Assembly: GCA_044341025.1 (NCBI GenBank)
Contig: JBIISM010000010.1
Location: forward strand, 1-64,000
Reading direction: 5' to 3'
DNA from: JABMMZ01 sp044341025
GTDB lineage: Bacteria; Bacteroidota; Bacteroidia; NS11-12g; UBA955
Length of the DNA stretch: 64,000 nucleotides
Position numbers and translations under genes: made by a program. The notes beneath the pieces are model-generated. The model searched no databases. It was not told the origin of the DNA and saw nothing but the letters and a program-made list of their open reading frames with translations. How positions within the stretch are numbered: the first letter of the stretch is position 1; every line of letters starts with the position of its first letter. Shown in pieces: positions 7,669 to 16,261 of the stretch.

Positions 7669-8928
7669 TTATTTTCCTCTAATAATAACGACAGGGTCAA
7701 TTTTACTCGCTTTTCGGGCTGGAAACAAGCCTGCTAAATACGTGGTGATAATAGAGAACACACCTCCAATCATATAGAATTTAGGATTGTAATTGATGGG
7801 GTAGGTCTTAATGGTCGGTAAGGAAGCGGTGTTAAACGGTATTTGATCGATGCCTGCTGACATTAGAAATCCAAAGAGCAAGCCGGCCAAACCGCCAAAT
7901 ATGCCTATAGTTAAAGCTATACCCACAAATACGCTTTTAACATCTGACCCCGAAAATCCTGTCGCCTTTAATATGGCAATTGAATCCATTTTCTCATAAA
8001 TCATCATGTTCAGTATGTTGTAAATTCCAAAGCCAGCTACAATTAACAAGGTAATTCCAACGGCATAAGAAATGGTTGTTCTAACACTGCTGCCGGTTTC
8101 AAATTGTGAATTCGTGGTTTGTATGTCTTCAGCATCTACATTAAACAGCACGCCGTAAGATTTGGCCAATGCAGGTGCTTGATTGATGTCTTTTAACTTG
8201 ATGTTAATATCCGTTATATAGGTGTTCGGTTTGCCCAATAACTTCTGAGCAGTAGAAAGTGAGGCATAACTTTGGACTTTGTCTACATCGACAAGACCCG
8301 ATTGAAACAACCCAACCACTTTCATTGGTGTGCGTTCTCCATTGGGGCTGGTAACTTGGATGACATCCCCAATTTTTGCCAGCATTTTATCGGCTGCTGC
8401 TTTCCCTAAAATAATGCTGTTGGGGATGTTTTTTAAGTCCATAAAATTGCCAGCTGTTACATAGTCGTTGAACTTAAACAATTTGTTTTCAGCCTCCACA
8501 TCGATGCCATTGACCACACCTGTTAAGTCAATTGAACCTATATTATACAAGACCTGAGTGCTTATTTTGGGCGCCAAGCCTAAAACGGCTGGATCGGTTT
8601 TTAAGGTATTGATTATTGACTGCACATTGTGCAATTCGAGCCTAGCTGCACTCGGTTTTATGGAGCGGATAAAATGGTGAGCACCTTTGTATTGTTTGGA
8701 TAAAGTTATGGGTTGAACCTTGCTGGCCTTAATTTCATTAAATAATTTAATGTGTGGACTTCGGTTAAGGATCAAATTGTCCAGCATTTCGTTAAGGCCA
8801 GACATAAAGCTAAGTAAGGTAACAAACATGGTGATGCTAAAAGTAACACCTACGGCAGCAACAAGCGTTTGCTTCCATCTGGCGATGAGCAACGACTTGG
8901 CAATGTCCGCAATAAGTTTAATGTTCAT
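7669..8928 (-). CDS. ABC exporter permease (FtsX/MacB-type)
   Basis: 419 residues with one N-terminal membrane helix (residues ~17-40), a large periplasmic MacB_PCD-like domain, and three C-terminal helices (from ~285). This is the four-helix type VII ABC layout shared by MacB, LolC/E and FtsX. The end IIRGK and the segment FPARKASKIDPVVIIR match the conserved C-terminus of this family. ATGA overlaps the adaptor stop (8925-8928), so the two are translationally coupled. The substrate is unknown. Lipoprotein or small-molecule export are the usual roles; the adaptor argues for a MacAB-TolC-like exporter rather than LolCDE. Confidence 0.9.
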   Translation of the reverse strand: MNIKLIADIAKSLLIARWKQTLVAAVGVTFSITMFVTLLSFMSGLNEMLDNLILNRSPHIKLFNEIKASKVQPITLSKQYKGAHHFIRSIKPSAARLELHNVQSIINTLKTDPAVLGLAPKISTQVLYNIGSIDLTGVVNGIDVEAENKLFKFNDYVTAGNFMDLKNIPNSIILGKAAADKMLAKIGDVIQVTSPNGERTPMKVVGLFQSGLVDVDKVQSYASLSTAQKLLGKPNTYITDINIKLKDINQAPALAKSYGVLFNVDAEDIQTTNSQFETGSSVRTTISYAVGITLLIVAGFGIYNILNMMIYEKMDSIAILKATGFSGSDVKSVFVGIALTIGIFGGLAGLLFGFLMSAGIDQIPFNTASLPTIKTYPINYNPKFYMIGGVFSIITTYLAGLFPARKASKIDPVVIIRGK

Positions 8929-10007
8929 TCTATTGGCAAAGTCAATTCATCCGTTTCTGAAATTCCAGACAAGATTTCTACTTTGGCATAGTCTTTTAAT
9001 CCCGTTTTGACCTCTATTTGCTTGCCTTCAGTATTTAAAACATACTTGTCGTTGATTAAATATTTACGAGGTATGCAAAGAACTTTCTGTTTTTTCTGCA
9101 AAACAATATTGGCTTCAACCGTAAGGTTTGGAAATAGGCTAGGGGGCTGTTTAACAAAACGGGCTTCAATGGTAAAGGTCTTGCTGCGCTCGTTCATAAT
9201 GGGGTAAATTTTACTTACAAACGCCTCGAACACCGAATCGCGGTAGCTGTCTAAAGTTATAAATACTTGTATACCCAATTTTATACTGGCAATGTCGTAT
9301 TCATCGACCTGCAACTCAAGGGTAAAGTTTTTTGCATCACCAATGATGGCCAAGGGTGTTTGGGTGTTTACCAATTCGCCTTTTTCTTTAAATATGCTGT
9401 ATACTTTGCCCTCGTACTTGCTCACAATAGAATAATCACTCTCTAGTTGTTTGCTGATGGCCAAGTTGTTTTTAGATTGTTTGGAGCTAAAACTCAATTG
9501 ACGCTCCAAGTCTTTTAATTTTAATTTTGCCGATTTGAAAGTGGTAGCCGAATTTAGGTAAGCGAGTTTCCTCTGTTCAAGTTCTAATTTTGATCCAACC
9601 TCTTGTTTCCAGAGATTTGTTTGGCGCACAAAAAGCAAGGAATCTTCTTCCATTTTTTTATTGGCCAATTCAATGCTGATTTTTAAGTCTTGTATTTTGC
9701 TCTGGTTGTTGCCAAGGTCTGAAAATTCTGCGTTTAAATTCGCATTCTCGCGGTTAAGTGCAGATATTTGATTGAATATCGAAAACAATAGGGCGTTTTT
9801 GCCTACTTGGTCTCCTTCTGTCACATGTACCTCATTGAGAATTCCATTAACGGTTGAAAAAACTTGGTATTGGTTCTCACTTTTAATGACACCAGAGGCG
9901 TATACCGATTCCGTAATGTCTTCAAATTGCGGCTTAACACTTTCGGCCTTTTTTTTACATGCACCCAGACCAAGCAGCATTAAGGAAAAAACAATAATTC
10001 TATTCAC
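8925..10007 (-). CDS. Periplasmic adaptor (HlyD/RND-MFP type) lipoprotein
   Basis: 360 residues. Signal with lipobox LGLGAC (Cys17), a biotinyl-lipoyl-like half (VNGILNEVHVTEGDQVGKNALLFSI), a long alpha-helical hairpin of coiled-coil character (residues ~90-180), the second lipoyl half (GKVYSIFKEKGELVNTQTPLAIIGD), then beta-barrel and membrane-proximal domains. This is the MacA/HlyD architecture. It is the first gene of the three-gene exporter operon. No outer-membrane TolC partner is encoded next to it, so one must come from elsewhere in the genome. Confidence 0.9.
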   Translation of the reverse strand: MNRIIVFSLMLLGLGACKKKAESVKPQFEDITESVYASGVIKSENQYQVFSTVNGILNEVHVTEGDQVGKNALLFSIFNQISALNRENANLNAEFSDLGNNQSKIQDLKISIELANKKMEEDSLLFVRQTNLWKQEVGSKLELEQRKLAYLNSATTFKSAKLKLKDLERQLSFSSKQSKNNLAISKQLESDYSIVSKYEGKVYSIFKEKGELVNTQTPLAIIGDAKNFTLELQVDEYDIASIKLGIQVFITLDSYRDSVFEAFVSKIYPIMNERSKTFTIEARFVKQPPSLFPNLTVEANIVLQKKQKVLCIPRKYLINDKYVLNTEGKQIEVKTGLKDYAKVEILSGISETDELTLPIE

Positions 10008-10078
10008 TTTGCGAAGTTAATGTTAAATCAAATTATTGGGTTCAATCATTTGTGATACTGATAAGGGTCAGTATATTC

Positions 10079-11236
10079 TTACTCAACCCAACTTCTGTAA
10101 TAGCTAGGATCTTCGATGGCCATAGCAGCCTCAGTGATTTTAAGCGGGAAGAATGGGTCTATCATGACAGCCAATTCTAGGGTCTCTTTTGCGCCTATGC
10201 TTTTTTCGGCCATGCCCGGGTGTGGGCCATGTGGAATGCCTTTAGGGTGCAAGGTAATCATGCCTTTTTCAACATGCTTGCGGCTCATAAAGTCGCCATC
10301 TACATAATACAAGACCTCATCAGAGTCGACATTGCTGTGGTGGTAAGGGGCAGGGATAGACAAAGGATGGTAATCGAACAAACGCGGAACGAAAGAACAA
10401 ATAACAAAATTGTGTCCTTCAAACGTTTGGTGTATTGGCGGTGGCATGTGAATGCGGCCGGTAATTGGCTCGTAATTGTGTATGCTAAATCCATAAGGGA
10501 AATGGTATCCGTCCCAACCAATGGCATCAAAAGGATGGCTCCCGTAGGTGTATGGAAACAATTGGTCGCCTTTTTTTATCATCACTTTAAAGTCGCCCAT
10601 CTCATCGATGGTTTCCAAATCGGTCGGCAATTTAATGTCACGCTCACAGTACGGCGAGTGTTCTAAAAACTGACCCATGCTGTTAAGGTAGCGCTTTGGT
10701 GGTTTTATTGGGCTGAACGATTCAATAATCATTAAACGGTTCTTGCTGTCATTGAAATGCATTTGGTAAATTACACCGCGTGGAATCACCAAATAATCGC
10801 CGTATTCAAAATGTATTTTACCGTACAATGTTTGCAGGTACCCACTGCCTTCATGAACAAAAATAACCTCATCTGCATCTGCATTTTTATAGAAGTAAGT
10901 GCTCATCGATTCTTTAGGTGCTGCAACAGCCATGTAAAGGTCGCTGTTGTACAATTGCACAACACGGCTTTCCAAAAAGTCGTCTTTTGCCTCAGTTTTA
11001 AACGTAATGAAACTGCGGTTTTGCATGTTGTTGGCAATGGCGGCTTTCGGCGCTACATCGATTGGTTCGCCAATGTGTTTAACCAAAGTGGGCGGGTGGC
11101 TATGGTACACCAATGAGTATATACTAGAAAATCCTTCGGTGCTTACAAGCTCTTCAGCATAAAGCTCCCCGTTGGGTTTGCGAAATTGAGTATGTCTTTT
11201 TTCAGGAAATTTTCCTGCCTTGTGGTAATATGGCAT
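10079..11236 (-). CDS. hmgA: Homogentisate 1,2-dioxygenase
   Basis: 385-residue cupin dioxygenase that opens the ring of homogentisate to maleylacetoacetate in tyrosine/phenylalanine breakdown. Recognised by HPFDAIGWDGYHFPYGFSI, RIHMPPPIHQTFEG and PYHHSNVDSDEVLYYVDGDF. The last contains the His and Glu iron ligands, with the third His in GIPHGPHPG. It is somewhat shorter than the human and proteobacterial enzymes, as is usual in Bacteroidota. No other tyrosine-catabolism gene lies beside it. The upstream gap to the divergent TPR lipoprotein gene is only 44 bp. Confidence 0.95.
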   Translation of the reverse strand: MPYYHKAGKFPEKRHTQFRKPNGELYAEELVSTEGFSSIYSLVYHSHPPTLVKHIGEPIDVAPKAAIANNMQNRSFITFKTEAKDDFLESRVVQLYNSDLYMAVAAPKESMSTYFYKNADADEVIFVHEGSGYLQTLYGKIHFEYGDYLVIPRGVIYQMHFNDSKNRLMIIESFSPIKPPKRYLNSMGQFLEHSPYCERDIKLPTDLETIDEMGDFKVMIKKGDQLFPYTYGSHPFDAIGWDGYHFPYGFSIHNYEPITGRIHMPPPIHQTFEGHNFVICSFVPRLFDYHPLSIPAPYHHSNVDSDEVLYYVDGDFMSRKHVEKGMITLHPKGIPHGPHPGMAEKSIGAKETLELAVMIDPFFPLKITEAAMAIEDPSYYRSWVE

Positions 11237-11280
11237 AAAATCGTTTAAATTTGTGGGTAAAATTAATCAAATTTTTGTAA

Positions 11281-12321
11281 ATGTTGTACTGTAAATCAAT
11301 CTGTATCTCCGTCATGTTACTCAGCCTGCTTGTATTCACGCAGAGTTGCAATAAAAAAACGGCACAGAGATATATCTCAGAAACAGATACATCTTACTCT
11401 TTAGACATTCGAAATGTGAGCAAGAAGATTAATGCCGACCCTGCAAATCCAGAGCTGTATTACAAGCGTTCCAACGCTTTCTTTTTTGAGGACAATTTCA
11501 AACAAGCAACCTTAGACATTGAATATGCTTTGCAACTGGACTCTGTAAGTCCTTTGTACAACTTTTGCCATGGCAAATATTTAATGGCCGGCGATACCGC
11601 CAATGCAAAAGAAGCAGAAATTAGTTTTTTAAAAGCCATTAAAACGGATCCTAAGTTTTTTGATGCGCATTTAGATTTAGCAAAATTGTATTTGGCCAAG
11701 CAGTCTTATGAAAAGTCGCAAGAGGCATACACCAATGCCAATAAATTAGACCCAAGCAATCCAACGCCCTATTTTTACCTTGGCATTATTGCAAAAGAAA
11801 TGGGCGACACCAGCAAAGCCATGCTTTTGTTTGAGAAAACCTTGGTATACGACAGCAAGAACTACAATGCCATTATGCAATTGGGGAATTTCTATGCCGA
11901 GACCCACAACCGCAAAGCCTTGTTGTTTTTCGACCGCGCCATGGAAATTAACGAATACAGCGATGAAGCTATGTATGCCAAAGGCTTGTTCTTGCAAAAA
12001 GACCGAAAGTACAAAGACGCAGCGGCCCTATATGCCACCGTTGCCAAAATCAATCCTTCCCATATTTTATGCCGTTACAATTTAGGCTTTATTGAGGCCC
12101 TTTTTGACAATTACCAGAAGGCCATCACACATTTGGACGAAACCATCAATCTGGCCCCCGAATACGCCGATGCCTATACCTTAAGAGGCTTGATGAAAGA
12201 GAAATTAAAAAACAGCACAGGAGCATACAACGATTACAAAAACGCCTTGTTGTTAGACGAAGGTCAATTGAGAGCCAAAGAAGGATTGAAGCGGATCAAC
12301 ATCACGATTTCGATGCCGTGA
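11281..12321 (+). CDS. TPR-repeat lipoprotein
   Basis: 346 residues. Signal peptide with lipobox FTQSC (Cys23) followed by NKK, then about eight tetratricopeptide repeats covering the rest. Examples are AYTNANKLDPSNPTPYFYLG, LGFIEALFDNYQKAITHL and LAPEYADAYTLRGLMKE, with the expected A/G/Y spacing and 34-residue period. It is probably an envelope scaffold protein with no catalytic domain. It is divergent from hmgA. The function is otherwise unknown. Confidence 0.85.
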   Translation: MLYCKSICISVMLLSLLVFTQSCNKKTAQRYISETDTSYSLDIRNVSKKINADPANPELYYKRSNAFFFEDNFKQATLDIEYALQLDSVSPLYNFCHGKYLMAGDTANAKEAEISFLKAIKTDPKFFDAHLDLAKLYLAKQSYEKSQEAYTNANKLDPSNPTPYFYLGIIAKEMGDTSKAMLLFEKTLVYDSKNYNAIMQLGNFYAETHNRKALLFFDRAMEINEYSDEAMYAKGLFLQKDRKYKDAAALYATVAKINPSHILCRYNLGFIEALFDNYQKAITHLDETINLAPEYADAYTLRGLMKEKLKNSTGAYNDYKNALLLDEGQLRAKEGLKRINITISMP

Positions 12322-12632
12322 GGTAGGGAGGATGGCAGCATTGCGGTTGCACTTGTTATTGCCTGCCAATCCCAAGCTTACACTATAGCCAGCTGCTCCA
12401 GAATATTTTAATTCTTAGAAACTTTCACATGGGCTTACTGCCGCGCGCCATGTATGCATTTTTAAAAACATTATCTCATAGAGCATCTGGGCTGCTGTTT
12501 CAGCTTGGGGCAGATAATCGTAAATAAAGACCAATTGAATTCTTGAGTATTAATCAAAATATATGAGCACCGTCAAAAAAATCAATTGATACATTAGCCT
12601 TTAAATTATCTTTGTCCAATAAGTTATAACAC
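12322..12632. other. Spacer with one diverged repeat match
   Basis: No supportable gene. The segment 12382-12452 has CTATAGCC, then about 41 nt, then GGCTTACTGCCGC and CGCC. The reverse complement of ~30805-30875 shows the same blocks at similar spacing, so this may be an old dispersed repeat. TATCTTTG at 12607-12614 is a good -7 element for the next gene. Confidence 0.45.
12607..12614 (+). promoter_or_regulatory. -7 element for the first LGK-family gene
   Basis: TATCTTTG, an exact TAnnTTTG match, 18 nt before the ATG at 12633. Confidence 0.6.
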
Positions 12633-13103
12633 ATGAAAAACTTTCTAATTCTTTTCGTTCTCCTATCATCCCTATCCTTGCAAGCCCAATTGGGCAAGCA
12701 CCGTTATGAAATAAAGGGAAAATATGGTCGTTCTGTTACTGGTTTGTTTGCTGTAGAGAATGAACACCGGTTTCAGGAATTGTTTAGGGTAAATGCCAAT
12801 GAAAAAAGAACATTAATTTACAATTTAGATACGCTTGTAATTGCGGTTTTTATTGACCGTAAAGATGCTTCCATTACCCGCGATTCAGTTCGCTTCTGGG
12901 CCAAAGAAGAGATGCCAGGATTTACCCCTCAGAAGTTTAGCAGCGATGCCAATGCTTATATGCTATACGACAGCATGCGCGATTATTTGGTGTTTTTAGA
13001 AAAACCAATTACAGGCAGCAAAATGCTTGTGATGTGCAATGACCCAAAATACATCAAAGAATTTATCAAAGATGTGCTAACCTGGAAACGGGAAGAGGAT
13101 TAG
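12633..13103 (+). CDS. Small secreted protein, paralogue of the gene at 15731
   Basis: 156 residues with a clear signal peptide (MKNFLILFVLLSSLSLQAQ) and no recognised domain. It shares its layout with the protein at 15731-16210: AQLGK just after cleavage, a central D-x-x-(L/V)VI-(A/G)V followed by DASIT or DTSIT, EMP about 16 residues on, then DYLVF or NYLIV, and a C-terminal W-K-x-E. The two are diverged paralogues about 3 kb apart. The family is not one I can name. Periplasmic or surface location is likely. Confidence 0.7.
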   Translation: MKNFLILFVLLSSLSLQAQLGKHRYEIKGKYGRSVTGLFAVENEHRFQELFRVNANEKRTLIYNLDTLVIAVFIDRKDASITRDSVRFWAKEEMPGFTPQKFSSDANAYMLYDSMRDYLVFLEKPITGSKMLVMCNDPKYIKEFIKDVLTWKREED

Positions 13104-13534
13104 TCATTTGTTAAATGACGTAAAGGATTGCGATTGCAAATACCCAATATCTCTTGCCACTCTTGGATTGATTTTATGAATTAGAGGTAATTTATTGTAA
13201 AAACATTATTCAGGATAGCTGGGTCTTTTTATAATTCAACTCCTACAGAGTTGGGCTTTCGTTATGTGCGAATGGCTATAATAATTAAGCTTCTCCGAAG
13301 CTATAAAAATAAAACTCCTACGGAGTTTAGCAGCTCGTTTTATTATTTGTTATTACGAAATCTCGAAGCATTTCCTACTGCCTCGCTTTGCAATCCGTAA
13401 CTTTAGTGAAGGAGTGCACATCCCGATAGCTATCGGGACTTGCTGAAACCACCGGTTTCAATAAATATATTTTAATAAACGAAATCTCGAAGTATTTCCT
13501 GCGCCTCCCTCAGCCCTTTTGCTCTTGCTGTTCT
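13104..13534. repeat. Repeat-rich spacer
   Basis: No gene seen. Contents: small hairpins of the AACTCC(TACAG/TACGG)GAGTT kind near 13240 and 13313, GCTTCTCCGAAGC near 13290, GAAACCACCGGTTTC near 13445, the 18-bp palindrome TCCCGATAGCTATCGGGA (13421-13438), and two copies of ACGAAATCTCGAAG followed by YATTTCCT (13355-13376 and 13479-13500). The last unit recurs in opposite orientation at 24.2, 30.6 and 34.7-34.8 kb. Confidence 0.7.
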
Positions 13535-14092
13535 TCAAAACTTATCATACATCCCCAACCCATAAAACTCCTGGCCTATGGCTTTTATTTTTTTGACACG
13601 GCGGCGGTTGAGAACAAAGGCAAAACTGGCAAAACCAATGAATATGAGGTACAAGACTGTGGCGATGATTAAATCGTTGGTCTTGCGCTTAGAATAGTCG
13701 ATTAACAAAAGTTTGTCTTTTGAAAGCTGAACCACCTGGTTGTTTTCTTGACCTTCAACGTGCTTCCAATCTTCATAATACACGCTTAAGGTATCGCCAA
13801 TATAGATGTTGTTGACAAAGGTGTCGTAGGCAGTGTATTTTTTACGGCTGATTACAAAACCATGGTCCAATCCATTCAATTTGAATTTGTAAACATTGGC
13901 AGGAATAGCATTCGAAACATGGTGCATACCCATCTCTACCACAACATCCTTGTGGAATTTGGCGTCCTTTAAAGTCCATGTTGAGCGGTACATAAACACA
14001 GAAGCAAAGGCAAACCATAAAAAGGCAGCAGCCATTAATATGTAGATTCTAAATCTCATGCCGGGAACTTTCTTGTACTTGTAATTTCTCAA
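13535..14092 (-). CDS. Two-TM membrane protein of unknown function
   Basis: 185 residues. One membrane helix near the N-terminus (IYILMAAAFLWFAFASVFMY), a soluble middle part with beta-strand character (residues ~45-135) and a second helix (IIATVLYLIFIGFASFAFVL), followed by a basic RRRVKK stop-transfer tail. This helix-domain-helix layout is like DUF3592-type proteins, but I cannot confirm membership. It stands alone between two repeat spacers. Confidence 0.65.
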   Translation of the reverse strand: MRNYKYKKVPGMRFRIYILMAAAFLWFAFASVFMYRSTWTLKDAKFHKDVVVEMGMHHVSNAIPANVYKFKLNGLDHGFVISRKKYTAYDTFVNNIYIGDTLSVYYEDWKHVEGQENNQVVQLSKDKLLLIDYSKRKTNDLIIATVLYLIFIGFASFAFVLNRRRVKKIKAIGQEFYGLGMYDKF

Positions 14093-14292
14093 TGAATAGA
14101 AGCGTTAAACAGCCAACAAAATCGAAAGACTGTGAATTACTATTGCAATAATAATCTTTAGAAGGCAATAAAAAAAATAGCTGAAATATTCCTCTGTGTT
14201 TAACCAATTACTAAGCGCAACGAAGTGCAGCGTTCTCACGAACTTAGCAAAGCGCTTTCACGACTGAAAGGAGTAGACCGAAGCGAGTAATT
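14093..14292. other. Spacer upstream of a hairpin repeat
   Basis: Non-coding. After an A/T-rich leader for the upstream gene comes a GC-richer stretch (14200-14290) with AGCGCAACGAAGTGCAGCG and ACGACTGAAAGG type sequence that looks like decayed repeat DNA. No gene is supported. Confidence 0.4.
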
Positions 14293-14330
14293 CATCCCGG
14301 AGCGTGAATGGAGTTCTCTGCTACGGGGAC
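14293..14330 (+). repeat. Short hairpin element, copy F
   Basis: CATCCCGGAGCGTGAATGGA followed by GTTCTCTGCTACGGGGAC. It has the same ends as the 94-nt element at 404-497 but lacks the middle. A TAACCAW heptad array follows at once. Confidence 0.6.
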
Positions 14331-14432
14331 TAATAACCAATAACCATTAACCAATAACCAATAACCATTAACGAATAACCATTAACCATTAACCATTAAC
14401 CAATAACCAATAACTATTAACCAATAACTAAT
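14331..14432. repeat. Heptad tandem array (TAACCAA / TAACCAT)
   Basis: About fourteen 7-nt units, mostly CCAATAA or CCATTAA with a few CGAATAA and CTATTAA variants, in phase up to the nucleoid-protein stop codon. A shorter degraded run of the same kind lies at 15650-15705. There are no spacers, so it is not a CRISPR array. Confidence 0.85.
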
Positions 14433-14435
14433 CAA

Positions 14436-15482
14436 CTACGATTCGTTCTGGTAGTATATCTTGTAAAACTTTCGACCATCTTTCTCAACCCCGTGTTCTA
14501 TCATTTCTTTGTTGCCATGGATGTAGATATGGAAATTGCGGTCGAGCTTTAGGATGCTTTTAAACACCTTGGCTTGTTTTTTTACCGCTGGCAACGAAAT
14601 ATCAAATTCGTCGGGTACCTCTATCTCATTGCTTTGACGGTAATTTTGGTCAAAGCGTTGAAATGATTCAATAACTGCTGGGTCGCGGAATACTTCTTCT
14701 TCAAAATCGGCTTTGTTAAATGTGTCGTTCGATTTGAAATACTCCATTGAACGGTTGAGCAAATCGATTTGATCGCTTTTGTTGAGGTCAAAATCCTCGG
14801 TCACTTGAGCCGTTACGTATTGCTTGGCAATATTCAGGAAATCGCGGGTTTGGTGGAAATCGTCGTTGCTCGATTTTAAATTTAAAAACTGTTCTTTCCA
14901 AAAGGCTGCTTCTTCCGAGCGGTTGGTCTTGTCGAGTATACACACCTTAAAACCTTTGTCTCCTTCGGTATTGAAAATCAAACAGGCTTTGTCTGGCTTG
15001 TCCACCTGTATGCCTTCAATTTTGTCGAGCATAAACCCATCGTTGTCTTGGTTTAGTTTCAAGAAACTGTGTTTGTTTTCCGACTTAAAAATGCCAATGG
15101 CTTGAACCTCTTGGTAATCGACCATAAGTTTGGAAATATAAGCCACAAACAAGTCGCCCGACTTAATGTTGGGGTGGTTGGATGTTTCGTATAGATGTTT
15201 GGCAATATGAACCGAACTGGTCTGGAAATTGGCTGAGCCATCGAATACTTCGGAAGCAAATTTATACAAAGGGTTAAGCGTATGGTCGCCGTTGCTAAAC
15301 GAGAAATGAAAATATTCGGGGGTGCTGAAGGCATTTAAGAAATACTTTTTAAGCAAAGCTTCGGTCTCTTGTCCGTTGGCATCGAGGGGGTGCTTAGACA
15401 AAATAATGTCTTCGCCGTTGTTTTTGTTCCCTACTTGGTGAACAGAAACGATATCGAGGGTAGCAACTGAATGGTCTATCAT
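14436..15482 (-). CDS. Nucleoid-associated protein (NdpA/YejK family)
   Basis: 348 residues resembling the 37-kDa nucleoid-associated protein family (PF04245), which binds chromosomal DNA in proteobacteria. The body shows the family's N-terminal region with ILSKHPLDANGQETEALLKKYFL, the central SGDLFVAYISKLMVDYQEVQAIGIFK, and a C-terminal LDRNFHIYIHGNKEMIEHGVEKDGRKFYKIYY. I chose ATG at 15482 (MIDHS) because TATTTTTG lies 7 nt upstream on the same strand; the earlier in-frame start lies upstream of that promoter and inside a large inverted repeat. Proteins of this family appear both as housekeeping genes and next to mobile DNA. Confidence 0.75.
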   Translation of the reverse strand: MIDHSVATLDIVSVHQVGNKNNGEDIILSKHPLDANGQETEALLKKYFLNAFSTPEYFHFSFSNGDHTLNPLYKFASEVFDGSANFQTSSVHIAKHLYETSNHPNIKSGDLFVAYISKLMVDYQEVQAIGIFKSENKHSFLKLNQDNDGFMLDKIEGIQVDKPDKACLIFNTEGDKGFKVCILDKTNRSEEAAFWKEQFLNLKSSNDDFHQTRDFLNIAKQYVTAQVTEDFDLNKSDQIDLLNRSMEYFKSNDTFNKADFEEEVFRDPAVIESFQRFDQNYRQSNEIEVPDEFDISLPAVKKQAKVFKSILKLDRNFHIYIHGNKEMIEHGVEKDGRKFYKIYYQNES

Positions 15483-15489
15483 GGAGGGG

Positions 15490-15497
15490 CAAAAATA
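15490..15497 (-). promoter_or_regulatory. -7 element of the nucleoid-protein gene
   Basis: TATTTTTG on the minus strand, exact TAnnTTTG match, 7 nt before the ATG. It implies a near-leaderless mRNA. Confidence 0.65.
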
Positions 15498-15503
15498 GGG
15501 AAG

Positions 15504-15544
15504 CTCATTTAAACTTTTTTGCTTTGCTAAAAAGTTTAAATGAG
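15504..15544. promoter_or_regulatory. 16-bp perfect inverted repeat over the nucleoid-protein promoter
   Basis: CTCATTTAAACTTTTT (15504-15519) and AAAAAGTTTAAATGAG (15529-15544) pair perfectly across a 9-nt loop. The near arm begins 6 nt upstream of the -7 element, so the repeat covers the -33 region. It may be an operator or a two-way terminator. It is unrelated to the other repeats in the window. Confidence 0.65.
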
Positions 15545-15592
15545 CGCAAGGGGATAGGGTGCCCACTTTCGTTTCACTTCAGTTGGCAAGAG

Positions 15593-15610
15593 TCCCGATA
15601 GCTATCGGGA
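15593..15610. repeat. 18-bp palindrome TCCCGATAGCTATCGGGA
   Basis: Perfect palindrome. Identical copies lie at 13421-13438 and 24151-24168, and a one-mismatch copy at 36690-36707, all in spacers. Confidence 0.85.
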
Positions 15611-15730
15611 TAGGAGGGCAGTCGGAATTACGAAAGATTCCGGGATCTAACCAATAACTATTAACGAATAACTAATAACCAATAATGGATAACCAATATC
15701 CGAAAAACATTTCCGTTATTTGAAGAACGA

Positions 15731-16210
15731 ATGAAACATTTTTCTTTACTATTATTGCTAACAATCATTACTACTAAGCTACCGGCCCAACTCGGTAAAA
15801 CTTACCGCGAGGTCCAAGCTTTATACGGTGAAGTGAGTTTGCCGGGATTGAATTTGCGCAACGAGGGCAACATTATGGTTGAAGATAAAAAGACAGCCGA
15901 CAACGAAGTGCGCATGATGATGTACAACAAAGACAGCACAGTTATTGGTGTTGCCCTTGGCCGCTTAGACACCTCCATAACCCAATGGGTGTATTTAGAT
16001 TTCTTAAAAAATGAGATGCCCGATTACAAAATGAACCGCTCGGTATACCACAACGGCTGCCTACATCAATGGGACACCGTGCACAATTACCTCATAGTCT
16101 ATGGCCCTTCGCAAGCAGGCAAACTGTTTCCGAACTCCTCCATGGTGTTCATCAACAACCCCGAGCTCATTAAAATCTTCGTTTCGAGGATAGAAGAGTG
16201 GAAGGAGTAG
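15731..16210 (+). CDS. Small secreted protein, paralogue of the gene at 12633
   Basis: 159 residues, signal peptide ending at LPAQ, then LGKTYREVQALYG. It has the same order of motifs as the protein at 12633: TVIGVALGRLDTSITQWV, NEMPDY, HNYLIVYG, and a C-terminal IEEWKE. It has no known domain. The three-nucleotide TAG stop is followed by about 60 bp to the Nudix gene, which has its own promoter, so they are probably separate units. Confidence 0.7.
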   Translation: MKHFSLLLLLTIITTKLPAQLGKTYREVQALYGEVSLPGLNLRNEGNIMVEDKKTADNEVRMMMYNKDSTVIGVALGRLDTSITQWVYLDFLKNEMPDYKMNRSVYHNGCLHQWDTVHNYLIVYGPSQAGKLFPNSSMVFINNPELIKIFVSRIEEWKE

Positions 16211-16261
16211 GGGTGTTAATTAATTTAGGTATTTGTTAAGAAAGACTTAATTCAAATAAGA

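Noticed and set aside
13230..13330. AACTCC...GGAGTT hairpins as attenuators or riboswitch parts
   Set aside because: They resemble dispersed spacer hairpins and are not placed just before a start codon; no riboswitch core is visible.
14331..14432. Tandem array as a possible CRISPR
   Set aside because: The units are 7 nt long and joined without unique spacers; no cas gene is near.
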